Shown: positions 16,806 through 25,768 of the stretch, in pieces
Numbering within the stretch: the stretch's first letter is position 1
Layout: each line of letters begins with the position of its first letter
NCBI RefSeq assembly: GCF_006715395.1
Contig: NZ_VFNC01000002.1
Location: 868,001-932,000 of the forward strand
DNA length: 64,000 bases
Reading direction: 5' to 3'
DNA from: Streptomyces sp. SLBN-31
Lineage (GTDB): Bacteria > Actinomycetota > Actinomycetes > Streptomycetales > Streptomycetaceae
Translations under genes and position numbers: made by a program
The notes under the pieces: generated by a model
Told to the model about the DNA's origin: nothing
Seen by the model: the letters and a program-made list of their open reading frames with translations, nothing else
Database searches by the model: none

Positions 16806-16916
16806 GGTGCCGAGGACGGCCAGCCCCTGCCCGGGCCTTCGTGCGCGCGCCGACTCTGGTGGCATGACCCGTGCCGGAGCGGACCGCGCGGGCACCGATC
16901 CGGGGAGGTGTTGGCC

Positions 16917-17807
16917 GTGCTTCGCCCCGTTGTCGTGGGACTGGACGGTTCACGTGAGAGCCTCGCCGCCGCCGACTGGGCTGCCAGGGAGGCGCTGCGG
17001 CGCGGGCTGCCGTTGCGGCTTGTGCACGCGTACGAGGGGCTTCCGCCCGACGCGTCGGGCCTGCCGGAGCTGGAGGCACCCCGCTACTGGGCGGGACGGA
17101 TCCTGCGCGCCGCCCTGGACCGGCTGAACGAGCAGTATCCGCAGGTCGGCCTGAGTTCCGAGCAGATCGCCCGGCCTGCCGCGGAGGCGCTGGTAGGGGT
17201 GGGCTCGCAGGCTGAGCTGCTGGTGCTGGGCAGCCGTGCGTTCAGCGGCTTCGGCGGCTTCATGGCCGGGTCCGTGGCGCTGGCGACGGTCGCGCACGTG
17301 TCGCGGCCCGTGGTGCTGGTGCGGGCCGATCAGGCCTCCGAGGACGAGCACGTCCCGGACCCGGTGGGGCGGCCGTCGAGGCGGGAGCCGTACCGCGAGG
17401 TCGTCGTGGGGGTGGACACCGGGCATCCGTGCGAGGAGGTTCTTCGGTTCGCCTTCGAGAGCGCGGCCCTGCGGGTGGCCCCGCTGCTGGTGGTGCACCT
17501 GTGGCAGCAGCCGCGGCTGTCCCGTCCGGCGGACGAGGAGGCGAACGCCGCGGCGCAGGCGGCGGCCGAGCAGCAGCTGGCCGCCATGGTGCGGCCGTGG
17601 CGGGAGAAGTTCCCGGCGGTCGAGGTGCGGGAGCTGGTGGAGAACGGGCGTCCGGCGCAGGAGTTGCTGCACGCGACGACCGAGGCCGGTCTGCTGGTCG
17701 TCGGCCGCAGGGCCCGCGCGGGCAGGCTCGGCACGCACACCGGTCCGGTGGCCCACGCGATGATGCACCACGTGCACTGCCCGGTCGTCATAGTCCCGCA
17801 CGGCTGA
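16917..17807 (+). CDS. Tandem universal stress protein
   Basis: 296-residue protein with two USP domains. Domain 1 has VVVGLDGSRES, LVLGSRAFSGFGGFMAGS and RPVVLV; domain 2 has VVVGVDTGHP, VVGRRARAGRLGTHTGPVAHA and CPVVIVP. Phosphate-binding glycines are kept in domain 1 but are partly altered in domain 2, the usual asymmetry of tandem USPs. I chose GTG 16917, eight bases after GGGGAGG; a GTG at 16908 would overlap that site. It stands alone behind one OsdR-like box and follows the NarK gene. Predicted ATP-binding stress protein of the cytoplasm; its partner is unknown. Confidence 0.92.
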   Translation: MLRPVVVGLDGSRESLAAADWAAREALRRGLPLRLVHAYEGLPPDASGLPELEAPRYWAGRILRAALDRLNEQYPQVGLSSEQIARPAAEALVGVGSQAELLVLGSRAFSGFGGFMAGSVALATVAHVSRPVVLVRADQASEDEHVPDPVGRPSRREPYREVVVGVDTGHPCEEVLRFAFESAALRVAPLLVVHLWQQPRLSRPADEEANAAAQAAAEQQLAAMVRPWREKFPAVEVRELVENGRPAQELLHATTEAGLLVVGRRARAGRLGTHTGPVAHAMMHHVHCPVVIVPHG

Positions 17808-18007
17808 CCCGGCTGAGCGGCAAAGGACCGGCGGCGCGAGCTTGTCAAGGAACCTGAGCTCCCCGGGTCAGCGGCCAGGAGGCGTGGTCCTGGTCGTCCG
17901 GGTCGGAGGAAGGTCGGCCGAGGGCGGGTCGGCCGGCCGTGCTTCGAGGCGGCATCGGGATCACACGCGGTATCCCCCTCACTCACCAGACAAGCCGGAG
18001 GCCGGCC

Positions 18008-18160
18008 ATGAGTGTCGGACAGACCTTGAAGGGCCGGATCACCGAACGCATGGGCCGTACCACCCACAACAGGCGGCTGCAGCGCAAGGACAGGACCGAC
18101 CGTGTCGCGGGAGACCTCAAGCAGTCCGGCGACAGAGCCAAGGACGCCTTCAGGCCGTGA
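18008..18160 (+). CDS. CsbD-like small stress protein
   Basis: 50-residue hydrophilic protein, highly charged and without hydrophobic segments. The pattern LKGRITERMGR...RLQRKDRTDRVAGDLKQSGDRAKDAF is that of CsbD family proteins, which are sigma-B-dependent stress proteins of unknown mechanism in Bacillus. ATG 18008 follows GGAGG by eight bases. It starts the 18-25.8 kb island in which no OsdR-like box was found, so another stress sigma factor may drive it. It converges on the hydrophobic small protein at 18258-18422. Confidence 0.75.
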   Translation: MSVGQTLKGRITERMGRTTHNRRLQRKDRTDRVAGDLKQSGDRAKDAFRP

Positions 18161-18257
18161 CCACGAACGCCCCGGGTGGTCCCCACGTCGCGTCGAGAAT
18201 GCCGGAGACCATGGTCGAAGCGCCGTACGGGACGTCGTCCCGGTGCGCAGATCCGGA

Positions 18258-18422
18258 CTACGTGACGGACTGACGGTGGCGGGCGCCGCGGCGGCCGCGC
18301 ATCACGAAGCCGACGATCCAGACGACCAGCAGGACGACGGCGGCCCACCACAGGAGATGCATGATGAAGCCGAACCCGAAGACCACCAGGATCAACAGCA
18401 GGAGAAGGATCCAAAGAATCAT
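18258..18422 (-). CDS. Small hydrophobic membrane protein
   Basis: 54-residue protein. Residues 2-20 (ILWILLLLLILVVFGFGFI) and 23-40 (LLWWAAVVLLVVWIVGFV) are two membrane helices, followed by a short basic tail (RGRRGARHRQ). ATG 18422 follows GGAGG by seven bases. The layout matches the tiny lmo0937-type or hydroxylase-like hydrophobic proteins often seen near stress genes, whose function is unknown. It faces the CsbD gene, with a weak inverted repeat between the two stops. Confidence 0.7.
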   Translation of the reverse strand: MILWILLLLLILVVFGFGFIMHLLWWAAVVLLVVWIVGFVMRGRRGARHRQSVT

Positions 18423-18885
18423 TGCCGGGCCTCCGGATCGCGAGGGATTTGCCTGATCCGCGGGGTCCGGGCGAAGCGGGGAGGTGGAATGCCGCGACCG
18501 GTGATCCGGAGTGGCATGGCCCTACGCCGTGCTGCCAGTCAACGCCCGGCGGCCTCCCCTGTCAACGCGGTGCGGACATGGGCGGGTTCCGGGAGGTGCG
18601 CCGGGGCTGCCGGGGCGAGGGGAGCCTGGGCGCGGGACGCGGCCGGCTCGGTCGGCGGCGACGGCAGGATGCCGGAGGTCGTCGCCGCCTGGGAGGGCAA
18701 CCCGCTCCCGGTGCGGATGCAGCAGGCGCTGCGGCGCCCGTTGCGGCGCCTTCACGCGGAGGACCGGGAGTGCTCGTCATTGGCCGATGAGCCGATCAGA
18801 TAGGCCCGGATTGCCGAGTGCCGGCCGTCGGCAGCATCCGGAGGCCGGCCCGGGCAACGGCGCCCGCGTGTGCTCGGGCAAGGCC
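18423..18885. other. No supported gene
   Basis: A 463-base stretch between the small hydrophobic protein and the Asp23 gene stop. Several frames are open, but none has a ribosome site, a recognisable domain or convincing codon use. I see no repeat or strong hairpin. Confidence 0.5.
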
Positions 18886-19380
18886 CTAACGCACCCGCTC
18901 CTCTCGGGGCTCCTGTGTGTCGTCGTCCGGCAGGTGCACGTCGTTGACGGCGATGTTGACCTCGACGACTTCCAGACCCGTCATCCGTTCCACCGCCGCG
19001 ATCACGTTCTCTCGGACCTCTGCGGCGAGGTCGGTGATGCTCACCCCGTATTCGACGACGACCTGGAGGTCGATGGCGGTCTGCTTCTCACCGACCTCGA
19101 CCTTGACGCCGCGTCCCACGCTCGCCTGCCCGCCCGGGACCCGGTCGCGCATCGCGCCCATGGTGCGGGTGAACCCACCGCCCAGGGCGTGGATTCCCGG
19201 GACCTCCCGTGCGGCGATGCCGGCGATCTTCTCCACCACCCCATCGGCGATGGTCGTCCGGCCGCGGGTCTCCGGCGGTTCCTGGAGCCGGGGACGTGCG
19301 GCGTGCGGTGTCGTGGCCTGGTCGGTGCTGAACTCCCTGAGACCGGGTTCGGGCAGAGTCGAACCGTTCGGTTCCGTCAT
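18886..19380 (-). CDS. Asp23/Gls24 family envelope stress protein
   Basis: 164-residue protein. An N-terminal polar region of about 40 residues precedes an Asp23 domain: TTIADGVVEKIAGIAAREVPGI, GVKVEVGEKQTAIDLQVVVEYG, VRENVIAAVERMTGLEVVEVNIAVNDV. Asp23 proteins are membrane-associated through partner proteins and support cell-envelope homeostasis in Gram-positives; the streptomycete role is not established. ATG 19380 lies nine bases after GAGGAGG. No partner (AmaP-like) gene is adjacent and no OsdR-like box is found upstream. Confidence 0.88.
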   Translation of the reverse strand: MTEPNGSTLPEPGLREFSTDQATTPHAARPRLQEPPETRGRTTIADGVVEKIAGIAAREVPGIHALGGGFTRTMGAMRDRVPGGQASVGRGVKVEVGEKQTAIDLQVVVEYGVSITDLAAEVRENVIAAVERMTGLEVVEVNIAVNDVHLPDDDTQEPREERVR

Positions 19381-19822
19381 GCGAAGCCACCTCCTCGGGT
19401 GGTGCACGGTATGACGTGCCCGGCGGCCGTCGGCCGCCGCGTTTCGCGCCGCTTGCCCAGTACCGCGCTACGCGTAGGACATGCAGGCGTACGGCAACGC
19501 ATCGGGGTCACGGTAAAGGGGCCGGGATCGGGCGGGGCACCGGAACCCCGCCGGACCACTGCGGAGACTATGCTGCTGTAGGGACGTCCCAGACCCCGGC
19601 GGCTTGTCATTGCTCGACACAGATGGCGTGGGGAGCGGGCTCGTGGTCCGTCACCCGGCGCCTCCTTGGAGCGGACCAGGTGATCCTCGGGCCTGTTGTC
19701 AGGCTTTCGGACCCGCCTCACTCTGCCTCCGCCGAACGTACGCCCCTGCCGGGAGCGCCCAGGCAGCCGGAAGTCCGGCGCCACCGGGACCGCTGCCGGA
19801 TGGTCTTTCGAACCGAGGCGTC
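19381..19822. other. Intergenic region between divergent genes, no gene seen
   Basis: A 442-base divergent region between asp23 and the STAS gene. It should hold both promoters. I see no OsdR-like box and no clean operator; open frames here lack ribosome sites. Confidence 0.5.
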
Positions 19823-20248
19823 ATGCCCCTGCCGCAGCTCACTGTTCACCGCCATGACCGAAGGACAAGGACGCTGATCACCCTGATCGGTGAGATCGAC
19901 CTGGAATCGGCGCCCCTGGTGCGCGCGTCCCTGGATTCGTGTCTGCGCGACGGCCCTCGCGCCATCGACGTCCACCTCAGCCTCGTCACGTTCTGCGACT
20001 GCAGCGGACTCAACACGTTCCTCCACGCTGCGCAGCAGACCACCGTCGCGGGCGGAACCCTGCGACTGCACCACCCGCCGCCGATGCTCACGCACATCGT
20101 CCGCATCGCCGGCTGCGAGTTCCTGTTCGTCGGGTCCCCATCCGTCCCCCTGCCGCCTTCCGCCGGCGACACCGCGACCGCGCCCCGTCCAGCCACGCCG
20201 CACCGCTCCGCCCCATCTGGGCCCGTTCTCTCGGGTGATGTGCGATGA
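19823..20248 (+). CDS. STAS-domain anti-sigma factor antagonist
   Basis: 141-residue protein with a STAS domain at about residues 5-100. TLITLIGEIDLESAPLV is the first strand-helix unit and FCDCSGLNTFL holds the Ser normally phosphorylated by a cognate anti-sigma kinase. The C-terminal 40 residues are Pro/Ala-rich. Cytoplasmic partner-switch component; the target anti-sigma factor is not in the window. The start ATG lies after GAGGCG. It overlaps the following GNAT gene by four bases (ATGA), so the two are translationally coupled. Confidence 0.85.
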   Translation: MPLPQLTVHRHDRRTRTLITLIGEIDLESAPLVRASLDSCLRDGPRAIDVHLSLVTFCDCSGLNTFLHAAQQTTVAGGTLRLHHPPPMLTHIVRIAGCEFLFVGSPSVPLPPSAGDTATAPRPATPHRSAPSGPVLSGDVR

Positions 20249-20916
20249 CGGCCGGACCCGGGTGGGGAGAGGTACGGAAGCCCGGCGACGGCGAACCGCC
20301 CGCAGCGGCGCCGGTGCGGTTGCGTCGACTGAACCGATGGCTGGTGGAGGACGTCCTCGGGGATCTGGCGGATCTGTATGTCGACTGTCGCGCAGCGGTG
20401 CCGGGTGACACGTACCGCCGTCCCGGCCGACGGGACTTCCTGAACCGTGTCGCCGCTGACATGAGGCGGCCGGGATTCGCGATGGTGATCGCCGAGTCGG
20501 ACGGCCTCATGGGATGCGCCTTCGGATTCCCAGTGCGCGGTGACGGCTCGTGGTGGCTCGGTTTCGACGGAGCACTGCCGCGCAGCGTCGGTTATGTCAC
20601 GGTGTCCGGCAGGGCTTTCGCGTTCGGTGACATCCTGATCCGCCCGCACCCGCAGGACGGGCGCCTCGCCCGTCGTGTGCAGGAGCGGCTCCTGGCCGAT
20701 CACCAGGCGTTGCTCGGCGCCACCTTGGTGGACGGGGCCGATCATCCTGCTCTCGCCGCGCTCCACTCCTGGGGGTGGCGGGATGTGGGAGAGCTTCGCA
20801 GGCCACTGGGCACCACCACCTTCCGCGCGCTGGTGTTTCCCGCCGAGGAACGTACCGCGTCGAGGCTGGAGGGTCTTGTCACCATGTCGGGGGGCGGTGG
20901 CCCGGGTGGGCCCTGA
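20245..20916 (+). CDS. GNAT-like acetyltransferase, copy A
   Basis: 223-residue protein. The central part follows the GNAT fold: VRLRRLNRWLVEDVLGDLADLYV helix, ESDGLMGCAFGFPV strand pair, DGSWWLGF and LADHQALLGATLVDGADHPALAALHSWGWRDVGELRRP at the end. The acetyl-CoA loop is degenerate (HPQDGRLARRV). A paralogue at 23067-23711 has a better loop (HQYGRGLARRL). Coupled to the upstream STAS gene by a 4-base overlap and to the downstream GAF-ANTAR gene by an 11-base overlap, giving a three-gene unit. Substrate unknown. Confidence 0.78.
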   Translation: MTAGPGWGEVRKPGDGEPPAAAPVRLRRLNRWLVEDVLGDLADLYVDCRAAVPGDTYRRPGRRDFLNRVAADMRRPGFAMVIAESDGLMGCAFGFPVRGDGSWWLGFDGALPRSVGYVTVSGRAFAFGDILIRPHPQDGRLARRVQERLLADHQALLGATLVDGADHPALAALHSWGWRDVGELRRPLGTTTFRALVFPAEERTASRLEGLVTMSGGGGPGGP

Positions 20917-21652
20917 GAGCAGGTCGGCGCGCATCCATCTGCTCGTGGCCGAGCAGGCGGCCCGACGCGGTGCACGGATCGCTGTGGTGGACGTGTGCAC
21001 TGCGGCCGTGGCCGCGCTGCCGGTCGGCGGGGCCGGGCTGTCGGCCATGTCCAGAGCCGCGCCGAGCCACCCGCTGTGCAGCACCGACGACATCAGCGAG
21101 CGACTGGAAGAGCTCCAGCTCACGATGGGCGAGGGGCCCTGTGTGGACGCCTTCCTGCACGGCTCGGCCGTCCTGACACCCGATCTGCTCACCCGTGACC
21201 TGCAGGACCGATGGATGGTGTTCGCCGAGGCGGCACTGGAAGCCGGGGCACGCGCGGTGTTCGCGCTTCCCCTGCAGATAGGGGCGATCAGCCCGGGAGT
21301 TCTGGACCTGTACGCCCGCGTTCCGGTCCGGTTGGACGCGGAGGAACTGGCTGACGCGCTGGCGTTCGCCGACCTCGCGACGCTGGTGCTGCTCGACACG
21401 CGCGTCGGCGAGACGGGCGGGCCGCGTGGGGACGGCGTCGACGACCTGGGCGCGCACCGGGCGGAGATCGACCAGGCCAGCGGAATGCTCACCGTCCAGC
21501 TCGGCGTCGGCATCGAAGAGGCTTTCATCCGGCTCCGCGCCTACGCCTACGCGCAGGGTCGCGGGCTCGCCGACGTGGCCGCGGACGTGGTGGCCCGTCG
21601 CCTTCGCCTCCCACCGGACCCGGAGCCGGACCAGGCCGGGGAGGACACCTGA
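20906..21652 (+). CDS. GAF-ANTAR antitermination regulator A
   Basis: 248-residue protein. The GAF-like sensor covers about residues 5-160 (LSAMSRAAPSHPLCSTDD, MGEGPCVDAFLHG, ALEAGARAVFALPLQIGAISPGVLDLY). The C-terminal ANTAR domain (about 170-235) has EIDQASGMLTVQLGVGIEEAFIRLRAYAYAQGRGLADVAADVV. ANTAR domains bind paired stem-loops in nascent RNA and block termination. GTG 20906 overlaps the upstream GNAT stop; the ribosome site is poor, which fits translational coupling. It is followed after 79 bases by a second GAF-ANTAR gene. Confidence 0.88.
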   Translation: MGPESRSARIHLLVAEQAARRGARIAVVDVCTAAVAALPVGGAGLSAMSRAAPSHPLCSTDDISERLEELQLTMGEGPCVDAFLHGSAVLTPDLLTRDLQDRWMVFAEAALEAGARAVFALPLQIGAISPGVLDLYARVPVRLDAEELADALAFADLATLVLLDTRVGETGGPRGDGVDDLGAHRAEIDQASGMLTVQLGVGIEEAFIRLRAYAYAQGRGLADVAADVVARRLRLPPDPEPDQAGEDT

Positions 21653-21731
21653 CGCAATGGTGCCGATCGAGAAACGCGCCGCACTTCCCGCTCCTTGGGG
21701 CCGGGACTCATCTCAATCGAGGGTGTCCACG

Positions 21732-22448
21732 ATGAATCAACAACTTCTGGCCAAGACCTTCGTCGAACTGGCCGACAATCTGGTCGCCGACTTCGACCTC
21801 ATCGACTTCCTGCGCCTGCTCACCGACCGCTGCGTCGGCATGCTCGACGCGAGCGCAGCCGGGGTGCTGCTCGCCGACCGGGACGGCAAACTCCGCGTCA
21901 TGGCCGCCTCCGACGAACAAGTACGCCTGCTGGAGCTCTTCCAGCTCCAGAACGACGAGGGTCCCTGTCTCACGTGCTTCCGCACCGGCGCACCGGTGAT
22001 CGTCCCCGACCTGACCCGGGAGATAGACCGCTGGCCGCGCTTCGTCACGGCTGCCCACCGCAGCGGATTCGGGGCCGTCCAGGCCCTGCCCATGCGCCTG
22101 CGCGAGGAAACGGTGGGCGCCCTGAACCTCTTCCGCGCCGCGCCCGGTCCCTTCGACCCGGCCGCCACCCTCGTCGCCCAGGCGCTGGCCGACGTCGCCA
22201 CCATCAGCTTGCTGCAACAACGTACCGCCCACCGCAGCACGGTGCTCAACGAGCAGCTGCAGACGGCGCTGAACAGCCGGGTGCTGATCGAACAGGCCAA
22301 GGGGAAGCTCGCCGAACGCCAGGGCATCGACATGGAGCAGGCGTTCAGCACACTGCGCGGCTACGCCCGTTCCCACAATCGGCGCCTGGCCGACGTGGCG
22401 CGCGCCTTCATCGACGGCTCCGAACCCCTTGCCGGGCTGGCGTCCTGA
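21732..22448 (+). CDS. GAF-ANTAR antitermination regulator B
   Basis: 238-residue protein. The GAF domain (about residues 15-160) includes LLTDRCVGMLDASAAGVLLAD, NDEGPCLTCFRTGAPVIVPDL and FGAVQALPMRLREETVGALNLF. The ANTAR domain (about 175-232) includes LNSRVLIEQAKGKLAERQGIDMEQAFSTLRGYARSHNRRLADVA. It is a better match to the family consensus than regulator A. Predicted RNA-binding antiterminator controlled by a small ligand or partner. The ribosome site is weak (GAGGGTG). A 13-bp hairpin at 22509-22547 closes the operon. RNA targets are unknown. Confidence 0.92.
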   Translation: MNQQLLAKTFVELADNLVADFDLIDFLRLLTDRCVGMLDASAAGVLLADRDGKLRVMAASDEQVRLLELFQLQNDEGPCLTCFRTGAPVIVPDLTREIDRWPRFVTAAHRSGFGAVQALPMRLREETVGALNLFRAAPGPFDPAATLVAQALADVATISLLQQRTAHRSTVLNEQLQTALNSRVLIEQAKGKLAERQGIDMEQAFSTLRGYARSHNRRLADVARAFIDGSEPLAGLAS

Positions 22449-22508
22449 CCCACGCCCCGCCACAACTCGCGCGCTCGGCGCGCCGCTCCTGCGCCGGGGG
22501 TCCGTGAT

Positions 22509-22547
22509 CCGGACGGCCGCCCCCGTCTCGCGGTGGCGGCCGTCCGG
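22509..22547 (+). terminator. Terminator hairpin after GAF-ANTAR operon
   Basis: A perfect 13-bp stem (CCGGACGGCCGCC with its complement) and a 13-base loop, 60 bases after the stop of regulator B. Confidence 0.7.
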
Positions 22548-23066
22548 AGCGCGAGGATGGGAGGCCCCCCTCCGCCGTTTCCTCGCGCGCTGTCCTCCAC
22601 GGCGGCGGGACTGATGGGAACACCCCGTCTGGAAAAATGCCAGGAGGACTGGGGCAGGAACCGCGTTGTCCGGCGATGCGGCTCCGGCCTGGCCTGGGTT
22701 TCCGACTCGGGGGCAGGGAGCCTGAATGGGGAGACCTGCTGGTACCTGACACGGTCGCAGTCCCGTCTTCCCTGCGTGCAGCCTAGAACAGATTCAGGAG
22801 CGGCGGAACAGGGCCTACATGTGCTGCTCTCGTGTCAACTCCGGGCAGCTGCGGCGGCGGTGCCGCATCGCACCCCGGGCCGATCCCGGACACGACAGGC
22901 GAGCGACGGCGACTCGGAGCGCCCTTACGACCCCCCAACTGGCCCTGGCGCGGCACCGATCCGGGGCTAAGCTGATACACAGACGCCCCGGCCCCCGGCG
23001 CCGTACGGCACACCGTCCACGATGGCACTCCCGCCCATCTGCCGGTCTCCAGAACCGAGGCGCCCC
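22548..23066. other. Intergenic region ahead of the second GNAT gene
   Basis: No gene supported in these 519 bases. The leader just before the GNAT start shares a GAACCGAGGCG string with the leader of the STAS gene at 19823, hinting that the upstream region was copied with the gene. Confidence 0.45.
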
Positions 23067-23711
23067 ATGCGCACTCCGCGGCAACCCAACGAACCGGAAA
23101 GTCCGAAGCCGTCCGCCATGGACACGGTGCGGCTGCGCCGCCTGAACCGGTGGCAGGCCGAGAGCCTGCGAGAGGACCTGGCGGATCTGTACGTGGAGTC
23201 CACCACCACCCTGCCGGGCGAGGAGTTCCGCGGTCGGCAGGAGTTCCTGCTCCGTCTGGCGGACGGCGTGAAACGGCCGGGATTCGACATGCTGGTCGCT
23301 GAGGCCCGGTCCCTGACCGGCTGTGTCTTCGGAATCCCCGTCCCACGTGACGGCTCCTGGTGGCAGGGGTTCGGCGGGCCGCTGCCGCGGAACCTGGAGC
23401 AACTGACCGCATCCGGACACGTCTTCGCGATCCTCGAGACCGTCGTCCATCCGCACCAGTACGGTCGTGGGCTCGCCCGTCGGCTCCAGGAGCGCCTGCT
23501 CGACGACCATCAGGCCTCCCTCGGCGTCACCTTGCCGGACCGGTCCGACCGCTCGGCCCGCGCCGCCTTGGAGGCGTGGGGCTGGCAGGAGGTGGGCCGG
23601 ATCCACCGTCCCCCGGCCGTCCTGTGCGTACTGCTTCTGTCCCTCGGTCAGCGCACGACGGAGCATCCGGACGGCCTCGCGCACAATGACCGGACCCAAC
23701 GGCCCGGATAG
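23067..23711 (+). CDS. GNAT-like acetyltransferase, copy B
   Basis: 214-residue paralogue of the protein at 20245-20916. Shared segments include VRLRRLNRWQ, DLADLYV, KRPGFDMLVAEA, GCVFGIPV, DGSWWQGF, LARRLQERLLDDHQASLG and ALEAWGWQEVGRI. The HPHQYGRGLA loop fits the acetyl-CoA pyrophosphate-binding motif, which is degraded in copy A. It stands alone, with no STAS gene before it. The start at 23067 follows GAGGCG; the Met at residue 18 is an alternative. Acceptor substrate unknown. Confidence 0.78.
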   Translation: MRTPRQPNEPESPKPSAMDTVRLRRLNRWQAESLREDLADLYVESTTTLPGEEFRGRQEFLLRLADGVKRPGFDMLVAEARSLTGCVFGIPVPRDGSWWQGFGGPLPRNLEQLTASGHVFAILETVVHPHQYGRGLARRLQERLLDDHQASLGVTLPDRSDRSARAALEAWGWQEVGRIHRPPAVLCVLLLSLGQRTTEHPDGLAHNDRTQRPG

Positions 23712-24763
23712 CCACCTGCCCCGGGCGCGCCGCGTGCGAAGACGTGGATTGCGAAGAGCCGGAGGCTGGGTGGAGCCGTCTCAAGAGCAGAAGGCGCGGC
23801 GGATCGCCGCGGTCCGCCGACGACACCCCGGACACTCCGCCCGACAGGGCCTTCCATGCCACCGGCCGGCCGCCGACGGCACCGGGGCCCGCGCCACACC
23901 ACCGACGCCGCGTTCGCCGCGGCGGGTGTACGGCGCACCGTCCACACCACGGCCCGCCTTGATGTGATCCGCCGTCGCGCGGCGGTGGCAGGCGCTGGAG
24001 TCCGCCAGGAGAGGACGAGCTGCCGCCGCGGATTCCATGGATCGGCCGGCCGGAGGAGTACAGTGGTGTTACCGAGAGTATTTCGAGCACCGGTCTCAAC
24101 GCCTCTGCCATTTTCGGCGATTCACGACACCGGGCCGGTGCGACCGGCCCGGGGCAAGGGTTCGCATCATGACTGCGACCGTTTCGTACGCGCCGACGAT
24201 CGAAGACCGGCCCTCTGCTTCGTCTCTCCCCACGTCGTTGGCTCTCACCGGTTCGATTCCGGATAGGCCGGACGGCGCCTGGTGGCACCGTTCCTGTTAT
24301 CCGGGGGCGGCCCCTCCCCCATCGACAACAGGCGGCACGGTCGTGGGACGCCGAAGGATGCCGTAAGGCCCCCCGTCCGACCTCACGTCCACGGATTCCG
24401 GTGATCAACCCGATCTCGAGATCCAGCTGTCGGGTCTCCTCACCGCGCCGACGGCACGCCTGGCTTCCCGGTGATCCCACCCGGGGCCGGTATCGGGCCC
24501 GCACACGCCGATGGTCGTGGCCGTACAGGGCGACAAACGCCGTATCGGCTGAGCGGATTCTGGCCGCCACCGGCATCACCAGGGCCGGCCGGAACGACTT
24601 ACCACGGAGTTCTCCCGGCTGAGCCGGGCCTACGTAGCAGAGCATCGACAGCAGCCCCGGACCCCGGCCGCTCCACGGACACCGGCTGGGGTCCTCCCGT
24701 GGCCGGGTGCTTCCCGGTCCGCTCGGGTCCGGGGACGACATCGACGTAAGGAATGTGAGAACC
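23712..24763. other. 1-kb region with only a gene remnant
   Basis: Apart from the DUF5994 remnant at 24169-24366, this stretch between GNAT copy B and the SPFH gene holds no frame I can support. Several short frames exist on both strands without ribosome sites or conserved motifs. It looks like decayed coding DNA. Confidence 0.5.
24169..24366 (+). pseudogene. Truncated DUF5994 family protein
   Basis: From ATG 24169 the first 42 residues follow the N-terminus of streptomycete DUF5994 proteins: a short polar lead, then SLALTGSIPDRPDGAWWHRS, corresponding to the family's (R)LxLxP...LDGAWWPRS opening. After this the frame becomes unrelated Pro/Gly/Arg sequence and stops at residue 65. Intact family members are roughly 150 residues, with a central WPVIP and a KVGWF segment, which I cannot find in any frame downstream. 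This points to truncation by deletion or rearrangement. The function of DUF5994 is unknown. Confidence 0.55.
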
Positions 24764-25768
24764 ATGGGTGTTCTGATCACCGTGCTGGTGCTGTTCGCCG
24801 TGGCCGGGCTGGTCCTGCTCGGCCTGAGCGTGCGCAACGTCCAGCAGTATGAGAAGGGCGTGGTGTTCCGCTTCGGGCGGCTGCTGCCGGACATCCGGGG
24901 GCCCGGCCTGCGCGTCATCCGGCCGATCGGGGACAGGATGCGGAAGGTTTCCGTCCAGACCGAGGTGCTCGGCATCCCGCCGCAGGGGTCCATCACCGCC
25001 GACAACGTGACACTCACCGTGGACGCGGTCGTCTACTTCAAGGTCATCGATCCGGTCAAAGCCCTGGTGAACGTCCGCAACTACCCCAGCGCCGTCTCCC
25101 AGATCGCCCAGACCTCGCTGCGCGCGGTCATCGGCAGGGCGGATCTCGACACGCTCCTGTCCGACCGGGACCACATCAACGCGGAACTCAAGAAGGTGAT
25201 GGACGCCCCCACCGAGGAACCCTGGGGGCTGCGCATCGAGCGGGTGGAGATCAAGGACATCGCCCTGCCGCAGTCGATGATGCGCTCCATGTCCAAGCAG
25301 GCCGAGGCCGAGCGTGAACGCCGTGCCCGGGTCATCGCCGCCGACGGTGAGTTCCAGGCGTCCCAGCGGCTGAGTGACGCCGCGGCGACCATGGCCGACA
25401 CCCCGGGTGCTCTCCAACTGCGTCTGCTGCAGACCGTGGTGGACGTGTCGGCGGAGAAGAACAGCACGCTGGTCATGCCGTTCCCGGTGGAGATGCTCCG
25501 CTTCTTCGAGCACCAGAGCCGGGAGACCGACGGCGAATCCCTCCACCGAAGCATCCCGCGCCCCGCGCTCCCCGAACGCCAGGAGCTACCGGAACTGATC
25601 ACCTCCGCCCCACCCACCGCGCCCGCCTTCCCGCTGAGCGGAGAACGCGTCGGCTCCCACGGAGACCGGGTCGGCACCCGCGCTGCGGTGGCACGGGAAC
25701 GGCGGGACAACTGGCCGACCCAGGCGGACTCCGACTCCGGCTCCGACGCCTCACGTGCCGACGGCTGA
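24764..25768 (+). CDS. SPFH/Band 7 (slipin-type) membrane protein
   Basis: 334-residue protein. One N-terminal membrane helix (residues 4-22) is followed by a Band 7 domain: NVQQYEKGVVFRFGRLL, GPGLRVIRPIGDRMRKVSVQ, ITADNVTLTVDAVVYFKV, SLRAVIGRADLDTLLSDRD, GLRIERVEIKDIALP and a charged AEAERERRARVI coiled-coil region. The last 75 residues are a Pro/Ser/Arg-rich tail. Slipins organise membrane microdomains, often with an NfeD protein; no nfeD gene is adjacent. ATG 24764 has AAGGA somewhat far upstream. No OsdR-like box precedes it. Confidence 0.9.
   Translation: MGVLITVLVLFAVAGLVLLGLSVRNVQQYEKGVVFRFGRLLPDIRGPGLRVIRPIGDRMRKVSVQTEVLGIPPQGSITADNVTLTVDAVVYFKVIDPVKALVNVRNYPSAVSQIAQTSLRAVIGRADLDTLLSDRDHINAELKKVMDAPTEEPWGLRIERVEIKDIALPQSMMRSMSKQAEAERERRARVIAADGEFQASQRLSDAAATMADTPGALQLRLLQTVVDVSAEKNSTLVMPFPVEMLRFFEHQSRETDGESLHRSIPRPALPERQELPELITSAPPTAPAFPLSGERVGSHGDRVGTRAAVARERRDNWPTQADSDSGSDASRADG

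Noticed and set aside
18423..18885. Open frames between the small hydrophobic protein and asp23
   Set aside because: No ribosome site, domain or homologue recognised; likely chance frames.
22998..23953. Similar TACGGCACACCGTCCAC and TACGGCGCACCGTCCAC strings near 23010 and 23932
   Set aside because: Only 16 of 17 bases with no longer flanking match; not enough to call a duplication or attachment-site pair.
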